DNA of 64,000 nucleotides from Craspedostauros australis. Lineage: Eukaryota; Bacillariophyta; Bacillariophyceae; Mastogloiales; Achnanthaceae. The stretch spans positions 1,302,001 through 1,366,000 of the forward strand of contig JAMXDE010000006.1 in NCBI GenBank assembly GCA_026770025.1, in the 5' to 3' direction. The notes beneath the pieces were generated by a model. It ran no database searches and was not told where the DNA came from. It saw only the letters and a program-made list of their open reading frames with translations. Both the position numbers and the translations under genes were made by a program. This document shows positions 11,641-23,817 of the stretch, piece by piece; the first letter of the stretch is position 1, and every line of letters begins with the position of its first letter.

Positions 11641-12794
11641 GCAATGAGCAAGTCAACAACTTGGTCATTCACATTGTATTCATCCCCAGTTGGTCTGTTG
11701 GCAAGTTCCGCTCACGGTAACCTACGATCGTGGAAGATGGTGTTGGTTGATAGTCGTTCGTTTGCTATTTCATTACTTTGGCACTCCAATCCTCTTGGTG
11801 TACACCCGTTCTCTTGCCCGATGCTCTCGGTGCTTCAATCTGTTTCGTAGATTCAGTCTCCGACTATGAGTCGGTGTGCGAGATGCTCTCTCGCCTCTCT
11901 CTGTATTCTCTCTCTCAACATCGTGCGCTTGTGCTACACGATACTCCGTGTTCGATGCGTACTCCGCATTCGACACTCCGTTCATTCAGTACTGGCTCCT
12001 ACTTCATGAGTACTTACCATTTGAAGTTCACCTTCTGTATCCATGATGCTGATCCTCTTTGGTCATCGGATCTTCGCCTCCTGCTCTGACTTGGAGACAG
12101 ATGTCGACGTGGTGACATGATGACATCCTGTTGACGTCAGTAGGCGTCCTTCTGCTCTCCAGATGTCATGTTCCATTGGTGATGCAGGAGTCTGTCAGAT
12201 GATATCGTCATCTGAGGTTTAGTTGGGAAGTACCTTGAGATTCTCTTGGTACCATTGATGGATGGACGGACGATCTTTCAATTCTCTCAGAAATCGTCGA
12301 TTGCAAATTTCCTCCAGAAATCTTGCTCATTTTCGTGTGTTCCATTTCCGCTGTAATTCTGACGAATCACAGCATACTATCGACACGAATGTAGTTGTAC
12401 CGTCCAAGTGCGTATGAGAGAAAAACGGGGGAAAGATGCACATATACACGTACATCTCGACATATACTCACATGTACATCTCGACATTGGTCATCCAAAC
12501 ATTGAACTCTGGGACTTGGTGCTTGCAACTCAAAAGGAGAGGTTTAAACATGTGCAAACAAGAGAGGGCAACTCAGGTGCCACATTACCGTGCACAGCAA
12601 AGGGCAGTTATTCATCTGCAAAACCTGACGACCCTTGTCGAAATGTGTGGCATCAGAAATTCCTGATCGTACAGGACTGAACCAGAACAGAGGACAGAAA
12701 TAACAAAAAAAACCTCACTTTCAACATGGCAAGTGTAGGATCGATCACTTCTGAGCGATACATGAGCACGGTACTGTTGGGACAACAGGGAATT

Positions 12795-14680
12795 TCAACA
12801 GAGAAGTGGGTGATGGGTACGTGTAGGCCATGAGTCTGTGATGTAGGCTAGCAGTGTTGACGGAATTGGCAAAGAGGAGGCAGTTGTGATCTCGCTTGCA
12901 TTCAAAACATCATCATGAATAGTACTTGCCTGGATCCCTGTGGTGGGAAAATTGAGCCCTGGAAAGGAGAGCATTGCTTCCAGAGTGTTGATGATGTTGT
13001 TGACAATATCCTTCAGGATGGCCTTCAGCATATCCTCCTTGGTGGCTTTGTCAATGCTGTTGCCACCACTGACATCGCATCCCTTGCTCTTGAGCTGTTG
13101 CAGGATAGCCTTGGCCATGCTGAAGGTGTTGAAGGAGGTGGCAGTATCAACGTTGATCTTGCAGGATGGGAAGGAGAAGGCAGCGATGGCAATCTTCTTC
13201 TGCTGATTCTCTTTGCACTCGGGAGTGGCTCACTTCATTCTGCTCTCAGCATGTGGAATGCTGCATCTGGTGGCTCTTCCATGTTCTGAAAGGATGCTCC
13301 TGCAAAGTGGGCGAAATCGATGAGGTTCATGGTGGTATCAACGCCTGGCTTGCGCATGATTGTAGTGACAGTTGGGTTGATGCCAGCATATGGACAGAAG
13401 TTGGTGTTGATTGAGGCGAAGTAGTTCTTGCGAGTAGGCCTGTGTACTGTGTGCTGCGTGAAGAGTGCAGTGTGTTGTGTGCTGCATGGCTGTGGCGACA
13501 AGGAACTGGAGGTTGTCTGGAAGCCCTGCAATTGTGTATTGCATTGCACTTGGTCCCATCAGGATGATGTGGAGTGGATGAAAAGTATGGATGACAAGAA
13601 AAGGAGAAGGAGAGAATGGGTGTGATTGTGTTGGTGTGCAAGTGTTTGAAGTGCTGCACACAAACGCACGATGGGCAATTGCTACGGTGATGGTGATGGG
13701 TTGCTGCAACTGCGGTTGTGTGTCAACACTTACCTCCAAGTCAGCGCATGTACTGGAAGTGCATGACCTCCACGATTGGATGGATGAGAAGACAAGAACT
13801 GCATCCAGGTTGGCGCAAGTCAACCTGATGACGCAGACGAGGATGCCTGGGTCTTCGGCAACATTCTTCATTAACTGCTTGTCGGCATGGCCATTGCAGA
13901 GCTCCTCGAGGAGGTACCCTGCGCACTCCACGCATCCCACGATCATGTTCTCAGATAATCCTTTCATGTGCGCGACAGTGGCAGTGGCATGGAAGGAATG
14001 GTACAGACTCTCAAGGACAACACAGGCACAGATGATCTTTGTGATTTAGCCACAGTGGACATCCTTTGGTATGACATGATGGCTTCGACGCATTGATGGT
14101 ACCATGCATTCCACCATTTCTTGCTGGACATGCAGGAGGATTTGGTCGGTTGTTGATGGCATTGATGTCATTGATGTCATTGATGGCATTGACGGCTGTG
14201 GGGGACTGGCCGATGAGCACAGTAGTTGACCATTGCTCCAAAAGATCTTCGGATGCGAAGAGCGGTATCGTATGTTTGGTTGGCATCTATTGGTGCAGCA
14301 GTTTGTCCATTCTGTGTGTTCTGCCATTCGTGGAGTTGGTCGTTTGTCTGTTGGTTGATTTGCGCTGCTGAATTGTGGATTTTGTTTGTTGTGCGGAGTG
14401 ATCACTTGTCTGCCCATTCATTTGCGTTTGTTTGTGTTGGTTTGTTCATGCGTTCGGGAGCGGCGAGCGGCGACAGTTTGGAATGGATTTTGTGGATGGA
14501 ATTGTTGATCGTACGATGCTCATGCTGTTTGACATTTGAGCCACGCAGAATCTGTAGTGTGTGCAGGCGCGCATCCGCATCAGACAGCATTCCATGGGAT
14601 GCCAGAGGAGCAACATCAATTAGAGCACAATGATCAATGAGTGGCATTGATGTAGGTGATGACAAATCAAACTGGAACAA
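12795..14680 (-). other. Possible spliced minus-strand gene inside the TIR element, unrecognised
   Basis: Several minus-strand frames look protein-like and lie in order: 14402-14680; about 13738-14035 (contains MKGLSENMIVGCVECAGYL and ends at a perfect GTAAGT donor at about 13738); 13235-13440 (contains NYFASINTNFCPYAGINP and MNLIDFAHFAGASF); and 12795-13200 (contains MAKAILQQLKSKGCDV and MLKAILKDIVNNIINTLEAM). They are Leu/Ala/Ile-rich and helix-prone. I recognise no transposase, integrase or host family. Exon limits are uncertain. They could be cargo or the element's own gene. Confidence 0.3.
14152..14196 (+). repeat. 9-bp tandem repeat, five units
   Basis: Five copies of RTTGATGKC-like units (GTTGATGGC, ATTGATGTC twice, ATTGATGGC, ATTGACGGC), within the TIR element. 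Confidence 0.8.
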
Positions 14681-14684
14681 GTGA

Positions 14685-15440
14685 TTGTTGCCAAATACTC
14701 TGCTGATTTGTTGGTTGCAGCCAACAGAACTCAGTCAGGTGTTCTCTGTTATGTACCCTGCAGGCTCTGCAGCTGTGACCTGTGAGCTCTGCTTGCTGCC
14801 AAATGATGCAGAGTGATATGTTGATCGTTTTGAGATACTTTGCTTTATGTACTATGCTCTTTGTTGGGTACTCTGGTGTTGGGGATTTGTAGTTTCTTGA
14901 TTGTTGCCAATTACTTTGCAGTGTATTCGATGCTTGATCCTTTTCTGCTGCTGGTTGCTTCCTGTTGGATCTTCTCTGTGAATTTGGTTGTGGTTGGATG
15001 CTCCTCGTTCTGAATGTGCTTCATTGCTTCACTACTGGTTGCCAAATGTCATGTGGTGGTGCTCACTACTAACCCACTAGTACTTGGTTGAAGCCAGATA
15101 CTCTTCTCGATATTGAGCCGTGTATGAATTCATTGGCTGTGGTTGGAAGCCCTTTTGCTTCTTCTGGAAACTGCCTACTACTTGTTGATCAATAACAATA
15201 TTCCCGGATCTTGCTGAATGCAGTCTTCTCATCAGTTGGTTGCTTCAGGAAGCAGTCTGCACTCTGCATTCTGTGTGGCACCGGTGACTAGTATGTGTGT
15301 TGGTGTTTGCCGGATGTTGCCTTTCATGCTTTCGACGGGATGTGGTGCTCTCCGTCTGTTGCGACATACACTGATGAGATCTGTACTATATGCTGTGCTC
15401 TCTGCCCATCAGCTGCTTCCAGCCAGATGCTCTGCTATTG
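14685..15440 (+). repeat. Degenerate interspersed motif GCCARATRCTCTGC
   Basis: Variants of GCCAAATACTCTGC occur near 14691, 14797, 14908, 15040, 15093 and 15422, spaced 50-330 bases apart. They look like remains of a diverged array. No gene is seen in this part of the TIR element. Confidence 0.3.
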
Positions 15441-17089
15441 ACCATCAGCCAAATATGCAACTTCTGAAGACTACTGTGATGTTCATTCCACATGCTCAAT
15501 GCTCAGCCATCCACAAGGCTCTGAATGCACCAACTCACTGAGCATTGTCCTTGCCGCTGTGATGTCAGTGTTGTTGAGGTTGCTGTTGTCCTGATTCACA
15601 GCGTTTGCAGCTCGTTGTGCATTGCCAACTGCTCTTCACTGCCCTTTGCCCATTGACATCATAGAGGATGAGAATTTGGTCTGCAGTGGGAGTGCAAGGA
15701 GATGCAGCTCCAGATCCACCATTGCCCTTCAACCATACTTGTATTCCTTGTGTGTCGGTACAGAGTGTTGACGATGGTTGCTGCATCCGTTGACGATGCT
15801 GTGGTAGGCGTTAGTGGAGTAGCTTGGTAGATTTCTCTGCTGGTGTGTTCATGAGATGGTGGTGTCTCATGGTCGTCGACGATGCTGTCGGCACTGAACT
15901 ATGCAGTGTCATTCTGCTCAGCAAACACTGAGCATATCTTCGATAGCCACAATGGAGTCGTTGTTAATGATATGGTTGACCTGCGGCCCTGGTTGACTTG
16001 CTGTGCTGGATGCAATTGCGTTGTTGTTCAGTTTCTGCGGTGGATGGTGTTGTTGGGACGAATCTGTTGGTCCACCCAACGCCTCTCACCAAACGATGCG
16101 AGTGAATTTGTTGAGTTCGAATGCTTTGCGAGAACCAGATACTGTCTGTCCGTGTACCCGCATACATACGTCATGAGAATGAGACGAAGTGATTGGACAA
16201 GGAATACTGATGATGACGTTTGATAAATGTCAATGATAAAATACGAGAGCCATCGGTAAATTTCAAATTTGAATTTCAAACGTTCACATTTATCAGTAGT
16301 CGAAATTGCGTAGATCGTTGCCATGAAACACGAGTAACGTTAGTGGGGGTTACGCGAGCCAATATTTAAAATGTACTCTCTCGCTTTGGATTGATGATGA
16401 CTAAAGGGGTTCCATCATTGCTTCTTCTCCAGCTTACTCACTGCCATCCAGAAGACTACATATACTTCAATACTTCCTAAATGATTTCTTTCAAAGACTT
16501 GGGACGATTTCTTCGACGAGGGTTGAATTGAACGAATGAGATCGAACACATGTGAACAAGGACATTCGCCACAGTACAACACGGCGTTGCACGAGACTGA
16601 GGATGTCAACCCCATTCTCCATCGTTGCCTCACTCTTTCAGAAGCTTTAATGCTCGAATATCCCCTCTCCATTCGAAGTACCGCCTTCACTATCATAATC
16701 CTGTGCGCAATGAATCGAGAATGAGCAGGGGAAGAGCAGTTGGGACAGCTTCACACGTTGACACCGCGAGTTGATCATGTTGCGAGCACCCACAAATTTT
16801 GTCGTCTGCCCGTCTGTGCGGCAATTGGCATCATGTTTTGCCTTCGACCCACCAAAAACCGATTCTCGAACTCGTGAACAAACCAAAAAGCCAGGAGATA
16901 GTCCCAAACTCGAGAAAAACAACACGACAGATCGTGGGCTCCATTAGAGGTAGCCTGCCCAACTTCATCACCTCATAACTATAAAGATAAGATCCCCCTG
17001 GAACTGATATCTCGGATTATGAATCTAAGTATGTTAAAGTGTATGTGCGCCAAGTTTCATCTGAATCGAAGGACCAAAATCAAAGAATC

Positions 17090-17129
17090 CTGGAGGGACC
17101 GCACCGCTATTGACTCACACGGGTCATAT
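17090..17129 (-). repeat. Right terminal inverted repeat of the 7.5-kb element
   Basis: Ends CTCACACGGGTCATAT on the + strand, the mirror of the left end, and is followed by ATAC at 17130-17133. Confidence 0.7.
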
Positions 17130-17372
17130 ATACTAGAGTGTGCTCGTGTTGTGTGTGTTCTGCGTTGAAGAGACCTAAACGATGGATAACATAATGGGTG
17201 GAAGCCTTTGATTGTGATCGCAGTTTGGCTTGCTGGTCTGCAAATGCGCGCGTGCCTCCATCAATGGGTTGTTGCATGCACAACACGTTGGCAGCGACGC
17301 GCGTAGTTCATCTTGTGACCATCTCACATTTGATTTTTGCGTGCAGCAACTGTCTGCTTGTTTGCGACACGC

Positions 17373-18833
17373 TTACTCGGAACCTTCAAAGAGGTTGGAG
17401 TTGATGAGCAAGGACGATCCGAGCAAGAGCCCCTTGAGCTCCTTGGTGGAGTCCTCTGGGAAGCTCAATTCGTAGGACTGGGATTCGTTGTAGACATCGC
17501 TGAAGGTCTCCTTTGGAATCTTGGCGATGCGGCCGATGAATGGCGCGTCGCCGGCCGTGTCGTAGGCATCCGCCGAGTACACCCTCCATGGGACGAGGTG
17601 GCATCCGTGCGGGCAGCAGTTGCCCTCGACGCAGCAGTTCACGCAGGAGCCTCCGCAGCAGGTGGCCGGGTGGACGATGTAGACGGTCTCGTCGTCGTCA
17701 TCGTACACCTTGAATTGCGGGACGCTGCATGTGTGGAAGATGTGGAAGTGGGTTGAGGTGCGTGAAGACGTACGTAACATTGAAAAGGAAGGGAAGGAAA
17801 AGGATCGAAAGTAGAGGAGGAGGAGGGGTATGAATGATGGAGCAGGTGAGATGTTGAACATATGGAGCACATCTGTTGGCAAACGCGGCAAAGCCTGGAG
17901 CCAACAAGCGTATCGAGCAGCACATTACACTTCCACACACATTGTACCCAACGGAGCAAACGCAATGCAACCACAACAACGATACATAAGAACAGCAAGA
18001 ACAATAGCAGGAAGAGCAACTCACCAGCACCAGAACGTCTCACGGACTTCTCCCAAATCTTCATCACCGCTGGAGATGGTGGCCTCCTGACGACAGCAGA
18101 TCTTGCAAGGCGCCAGCGGCAGGCGGTACGGGCGTTCGATGTCGATGATCTCGACCTCCCTGGTGTTGGAGTTCTCCTGGACGGTCATGTCCCACGCATG
18201 GATGGTCGGACAGCACACGCGGCAGCACAGACTGTACTCCTCCCTTGACATGGCGATCCGCTTTTCTCGCACGATGTAGTCGAACTCCGACTTGTGATTG
18301 CAGCAGCACATCTCCTGTATGCACCCGCGGCGCGACTGCCGCACCTCCATGCGCTCCACGCCTTCGAGCTTGCGCAGCGACGATGGCAGCTCGCCGTCCT
18401 CGTAGAGCTTGATCTGCCCGTCGTTCTCGTCGCCGCGCTCCATCTTGTTGGCGACCGCGAGGTCGTTGGGCGTGGTGTTGGTCAACGCCAAGGTCGGCGT
18501 GGAGCCGCTGCCGGGGCCGGTCAGGCGGTATTGGTCGTCCGGTGCAGGCAGGGCCATGTTGTTCGCGCTGCTGCCGCTCTGGCTGTCGCCCGACGCCAGT
18601 CTGTACTGTCCGCTGCTTGCGTTTTGGTCGTCGACGGAGGTCAGCCTGTTCTCGCTGTCGCTGGTGTTCGCGAGGGCCTGGCTGCTCCCTCCGGTCAGCC
18701 TTCCGCTGCCGCTGCCACGGCTGTTGCGTCCAGAGGATCCGCTCCCGCTGTGGCCGCTCACCATCATTGCGCCATTGTCGTCGGTCGCGACCAGTTGGTT
18801 CTGGTCTCCGGAGGCTGACAATCTGTACGACAT
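17373..18833 (-). CDS. Phospholipid scramblase family protein, copy 2, with long disordered N-terminus
   Basis: Exons 18833-18025 and 17724-17373 (GT-AG, phase 2) give 386 residues. The join gives TFWCCVPQFKVYDDDDE, matching DYWYCVPSFKIFD of copy 1. The scramblase core (about 165-386) has RQSRRGCIQEMCCC, YSLCCRVCCPTIHAWDM, the APCKICCRQEATI Cys segment, ATCCGGSCVNCCVEGNCC, a FSDVYNESQSYELSFPED segment in the calcium-binding position and a hydrophobic end GLLLGSSLLINSNLF. Residues 1-150 are Ser/Gly/Asn/Asp-rich and contain imperfect repeats around RL(S/T/A): SYRLSASGD, GRLTGG, NRLTSVDD, QYRLASGD and QYRLTGPG. Copy 1 lacks this part. Its intron lies at a different place from that of copy 1. It is divergently placed to copy 1, with the 7.5-kb TIR element between them. 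Confidence 0.88.
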
Positions 18834-19959
18834 CTTGCGGTTCTTGCGGTTCTTGCGATTCTTGCCTTCGCTTCGTTCTGCTCTGTTGGTATCGGTACTG
18901 ACACTGACACAGGTGGTATGGAGCTATGGTCTTGCTATGGTCTTGCTGTGGTCTTGTTGTATTGGTGCGTCTCTGCCTTCGTTGTGAATGCTTGACGCCC
19001 AACTCTGCGACTACGGCTATGCTGAGCGGCAGTGACAGTGACAGTGACAGCGACAGCGGCGGTGGTGGTGATGGTGACGATGAAGGGCGCTATGGGTATT
19101 CCTGTACCGGTCTGATGTGTGTGTGTTTCTCCGTACAGATCCTCACCCATGGAGGTGCCTGCCTTGCACGAGGAGTGCTTCGCGGTTTGCTTTCCGGGTT
19201 GATTTGCAATCGTCCGAATTGCGTCCACAAGCGGAACCTTTGTCACGCTTTCTGCGCAACAGCCAATTCTGGCCTAAATTGCTTCCGAGTGGGTTTGTCG
19301 CTGCGACACATCACACTGTTGGCAGTCGTATGTGTCGTGTCAAGAACGACGAGACAGTCACATGAACGGACACAATTTTGTGCACAACACGAACGAACGT
19401 CAACGCCAAATCGCGGAAGACAAGAAAGAATGGTCATCCTGATTTGCAACCACGGGGTTGCTATGATGTCACACACGACACAAGATGTGACCCCGATCTC
19501 CCTGCAACTATCTACACTCATTTTGTTAGTATTCCCAATGTATCAGACCAACCAAGATAACCAAATAATAGAACAAGCACAATGTAGTCGAGTGTAATAC
19601 TCTCTAAAGAATCTGAAAGAACTGTGCTCCTGTTCCTGTCTGATGGATCTGAACTGCTCTTCGCGATATGCACTATGATTGGCGATAGCAGAAAGGAACA
19701 ATCTCCTGTAATTCTTAGCGACCTTTCAAAATCCATTTCTTCCTGTCTCTTCGTCTCTTCCATCCGTGCATCCACCCGTCGCACCTCGTTCTTTCGTCTG
19801 TACTGTTCCCCCATGATCCTCCTCTATGTGCTCCAAAGTCAGCATCGTGCTCCGTCGTTAGAGAGCAATCTTGACACAATCCGCCGCAGCTGGATTTTGC
19901 TCCGCTCGGATTGATTGTCGTTACCTGCTATCAACAGACTCCGCAATGCTGAACTCTCA
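18834..19959. other. Intergenic, 1.1 kb
   Basis: Upstream of scramblase copy 2 and downstream of the first ELO gene. A short CAGTGA/CAGCGA microsatellite lies at 19029-19062, and a TGATGTCA word at 19464. No gene is supported. Confidence 0.4.
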
Positions 19960-21598
19960 TTAAGCTTGCTTCATTGATTTGTGCGTCTTGACTGGAACGC
20001 TATACCTCTTCAAAAAGAACTGCAGAAACAGGATGAGGTAGCTCCCGTACATGATCAACGCAGCGGCGTTGTTGTCGCTCGTGAGGAAGCATGCGCCGGA
20101 GTATTTCGGCACCATGATGAAGCCGAGCGCCGTGGTGATCACGCCCACGATCATCTGCGAGATCTGGGCCACCGTGATCCAGATGCTGTTGAACCATTTC
20201 GGCTTGCATTTCACGGCCATGAGGAAGTAGTAAAAGTACATCAGCGCGTGCACGGCGTAGTTCATGACGACGAAGATCAGACCGGCCGGTGCCTTTGTGA
20301 CGAATGCGTGCCAACAGTACAGCAGCACGGAGACGTGGTGGTACCAGTGCAAGAAGATCAAGGGCTTCTTGTGGACCACGATGAAGAACGTGTCGATCAG
20401 CTCACTGATGCATGGAAGAGTGGGGAGGGGGACGAGGATGAGGAGGGGAATTGTAGAAACGTACAAAAGGTGATGCTCGACATCTCGATGATCTTCTTCG
20501 TTCAACGGTCATGCAGTATCCATGCGAAACCATCGCTCCGCGCCAAACGAATACTCTTCGCAACATTGCACACTGTGCACTGCACGCTGCACAATGTCCC
20601 ATTCAATATCAATCCAATACACCTGCCCACATGGCACCATCACCTTCACACAAGGCAGGAACGTACGGAATCTTTGATAAACAAAAGAGCTGCACCCACA
20701 GCCCCGTAGACCCCGAGCCGAAGCTGGATTCCGGATCGAAGCAGAGATTGTCGGCGATGGTGTAGTGCAGGATGTTGTGCAGCAGCTGCGGCGATGTACG
20801 AAGAAACCCCAAGAACGAGAAGGTGCTGAGCCCCAAATTCCACAACGCCATCGTTCTTCTCCAATTCCATGCTGTGCGTTCCCGAAAGAACTGCCTGCCC
20901 ATGGTGCAGCCGACGCCGTACAGCAGGATCGCGAGGATGGGCACCCACGGGTTGTTCACCATCCAGTCTCGGGCGATGACCGGATCATAATTCATTTCCG
21001 TTCTGGTGGTGGAAGAGCAAGGAGCAAGGAGGGTGGACGATAGCAAGATTAGACAACGCAAGAATTGCATCGAGCATAATGTATGGCACCTCATCACTCC
21101 ACGAGGAGTACGATACAAAGCAGATGAAAGCAGAGTCGAGTGTAGAGTGGCGCAGAGTGGAGGATGCCATCCGTTGAGTGTATCGCGATGTGATCCAGTA
21201 TCACCTCGTCCGATGCCAATAGGAATGGAATTCGCTTGGATGCCAATGGCATCGTACCATATCGCGTCGCATCCACACAATCTGGACGCGACCATTTGCG
21301 TGGCGATGTTGCCCTCTGCAATCCTCCCAACGGCCACTTCTCCAGCTGGTCAATCGCGGCTCCGCTCCTCCACGTTCGCTTGTGTCTCCACCACCAACGG
21401 CGCAAGTCGCTGACAGACAGCACGAATGCACCCATGTGCGAGTGTGCATTCGTGCGCATTGGTATGGTGGCGAACACACCTCGTGTAGAACCGCCCGAGC
21501 GTATTCGGATACAAGCATGGCAGCTGCTCAAAGCTGACTCCAGCTCCATTCTGTTGAACGCATTGTCCCTCGACACCGCCGACAGGAAACCAAGCCAT
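19960..21598 (-). CDS. ELO-family fatty acid elongase (3-ketoacyl-CoA synthase), paralogue 1
   Basis: Exons 21598-21480, 21002-20667 and 20404-19960 (phases 2 and 2, GT-AG) give 299 residues. ELO proteins condense malonyl-CoA with an acyl-CoA in the ER, the first step of two-carbon chain elongation. The catalytic box HWYHH lies at 171-175, after KKPLIFL. MNYAVHALMYFYYFLMA follows, a pattern closest to the ELOVL6-like group. Several membrane helices are visible, and a basic C-terminus (KTHKSMKQA) fits ER retrieval. Exon 1 was located by similarity to paralogue 2: QCVQQNGAGVSFEQLPCLYP here and QCVGVNGDGVSYLEFSCLYP there, both ending in AG before the donor. An alternative donor at about 21200 was rejected because its frame shows no such match. 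It shares a divergent promoter region with DVR. Confidence 0.92.
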
Positions 21599-22261
21599 TG
21601 CCAATCAACAATCAACAATTGAGAATGGAATGGAATGGATTTGTGTTGTGGTGCGTTGCGTTTCGCTGTGGATGATCAACGGCATCGGCATCAACAGCAA
21701 CCGACGACCTGTTGTGCACGAGCTCGTGCCTCCACTTCTCACACACAACAGTCGACGTACTCTCTGATTCGTGGCACGTCGGATACAGACAGTGAGAAGT
21801 ACGGCGTGGCAGGAATGGAATGGAACCAAGAACGAACCAAACAAAACGGTGTTGCACGAAGAGAAGAAACTGCCACGTCACATGACGTCACACACGATCG
21901 ACAATGTGGGGGTCATTCGTGTTGACGACGTTGGTCTTTTGAATCCTGTCTTGTACTTGATTCACGAATAAATCCAAGATCGGGCCTACATGAGTCTCTG
22001 CAACACGTTTTTGGCTTCGGTCGCAAACCAAACCAAACTTCAACAACACCACATGCCAACGAAGAAGAAAGGAAACCGCCATGGCGGTTGCGATTGTGAT
22101 TGCCATGACGATCACGCATTCATGTTCATGTCCGTCTCACAAATCGAACGGACGCAACGGATTGTGTGACACTTGCACGAGCAGAGCACTGGAATAGATC
22201 TGGATCCACACTGACCCACAAACACACGCACAAGCAGAAGCACAAACTGAAGCCGATCAAG
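21599..22261. promoter_or_regulatory. Divergent promoter region between ELO paralogue 1 and DVR
   Basis: A 663-bp spacer feeds both genes. Its right end (22200-22258) is a CA-rich leader for DVR. It contains a palindromic bZIP/CRE-like site at 21877-21891. Confidence 0.5.
21877..21891 (+). promoter_or_regulatory. CRE/bZIP-like site GTCACATGACGTCAC
   Basis: Contains the full TGACGTCA palindrome next to a second ACGTCAC half (21876-21881). In diatoms such TGACGT elements bind bZIP factors in CO2/cAMP control of plastid genes (established for Phaeodactylum). A near copy, GTCACATGACATCAC, lies at 57963-57977. Confidence 0.45.
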
Positions 22262-23817
22262 ATGAACTCCTCTGTCGGCATGTTCGCCGTGATTCTGGTG
22301 AATCTTTGGATGGGATCTTACTCCTTCTCGTCACTGCACATGTCCGTCGGAAACGGCAAGGTCAACGTCGTCGCGGGCGCCACCGGCTACATCGGCAAGT
22401 CCGTGGTGCGAGAGAGTGTGCGACAGGGATACAAGACAATCGCGTTGGTGCGCAGCAAGGACAAGGTCGAATCCAACAAGGGCAAGGCCCTGTACGGTCA
22501 ATTCTTTGACGGCGCGCAGATCGTGGAATGCGACGTTTGCGATCCGGCGCAGCTGACGAAGGTGAGCAATGCAATGTGGCGCACGTGGCTGTGTGGTGGG
22601 ATGCCAACCAAGCTGTCCGTGTTGACCGGTGTGTCATGTTTGGCATGACCGTCGTGGTGGACGATATCTCTTTGCAAAGTGGAGACCGTGATTGTGATTG
22701 TATTGGTGATTGTGGTTTGACTCACCCATTGTTTCTCTGGTCTCTTCATTCATTCCATACTCCTCTCATTGTGAATGCCGTCAATCATTCTCGAACGCTT
22801 TGCTCTTGTGGAATTCATGTGGTCATGATGGTCTCGAAATCAAATTGATGAATCAACCACGATGCTCTTCGCTACGTGCATACGAATGGATTCTTCATCG
22901 ATGATCGGTTCGATGTTGCTCCTCGGCTCTATTTTCGATTCTGTACGTACGCCATGAACAACAACGACGACGACGATAACGACAACCATGACAAATCATA
23001 TGATTTGATAATGACAATGCACGAAAAGGCTCTGGAAGGAATCAAGAGCGAATCAGGCAAGATCGAATCTGTCATCTCCTGCCTCGCCTCGCGATCCGGC
23101 ATCAAGAAGGATGCGTACGCCATCGATTACCAGGCCACCAAGAACTGCCTCGACGCCGGCATGGCCAACGACGCACGTCACTTCGTCCTGCTCAGCGCAT
23201 TCTGCGTCAAGAATCCATGGTTGCAGTTCCAGCAGGCCAAGCTCAAATTCGAGTCCGATCTCGAAGCGCAGGACAAGATGACGTACAGCATCGTGCGACC
23301 CACCGCGTTCTTCAAATCCGTGTCGGGACAGCTCGAAGTTGTGCAGCAGGGTGCCCCATTTGTCATGTTCGGCGACGGCGAGGTGACACGTTGCAACCCC
23401 ATCGCCGAGGCCGATCTCGCCACCTACCTCATCGATTGCATCGCCGACAAGTCGCGCGAGAACGCCATTCTGAACCTCGGCGGTCCCGATGAACCGCTGA
23501 CCATGAAGACGCAGGGTGAGATGCTGTTTCAGTCCGTGGGCAAGGAGCCCAACTTCTTCTTCGCACCGCTGTGGTTGTTCGATGCCATCATTGATAGTTT
23601 GCAGTGGGTGGCCGATACGTTCAGCAGCGAGAAGTTCGAGAATGCTGCCGAGTTGGGCCGCATTGGCAAGTACTACGCCGTCGAGGATATGCTGACGACG
23701 GAGCCATCGGAGAAGTTCGGAACCATCACCTTGCAGGAGCATTACGACCGCATCGCTGTGGAAGGTCAGGAGTACGATCCATACACCACCATGTTCGCCA
23801 AGGCACCAAAGGACTAA
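22262..23817 (+). CDS. DVR: Divinyl chlorophyllide a 8-vinyl-reductase, plastid
   Basis: Exons 22262-22561 and 23029-23817 (phase 0) give 362 residues. The enzyme reduces the 8-vinyl group of divinyl chlorophyllide or its precursors with NADPH in chlorophyll synthesis, in the plastid. Residues 1-22 form a signal peptide ending SYSF, an ASAFAP-type site. The Rossmann motif GATGYIG starts near 39. The join gives [16 protein letters not shown] and then [58 protein letters not shown] and [14 protein letters not shown], all diagnostic of the plant/algal F-type DVR. The ATG follows a CA-rich leader. Its presence shows the organism makes monovinyl chlorophyll or descends from one that did. Confidence 0.95.

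Larger units (their letters stand above)
9653..17129. mobile_element. Unclassified 7.5-kb element bounded by inverted terminal repeats
   Basis: The left end reads ATATGACCCGTGTGAG, then AGCGGTGCGGTCC. The right end, read on the other strand from 17129 inwards, gives the same words, and by eye about 36 of the first 40 bases match. Weaker similarity continues inwards for roughly 150 bases (for example CTTTAT-GTTATG at 9752-9766 left and its counterpart near 16983 right). The element is flanked on both sides by ATAC (9649-9652 and 17130-17133), a possible 4-bp target duplication. The tract holds none of the recognisable genes of the window and has a different composition. I recognise no transposase, so superfamily is unassigned. 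Alternative: two unrelated one-ended copies of a dispersed repeat in opposite orientation. Confidence 0.6.

Noticed and set aside
9653-17129. Reading the 7.5-kb tract as a Polinton or other virus-like element
   Set aside because: No capsid, ATPase, protease or polymerase gene is recognisable, and the termini and duplication length do not match.
21201-21518. Alternative first exon for ELO paralogue 1 ending at an AG before GTGATA
   Set aside because: Phase fits, but the sequence does not match exon 1 of paralogue 2, while 21480-21598 does clearly.
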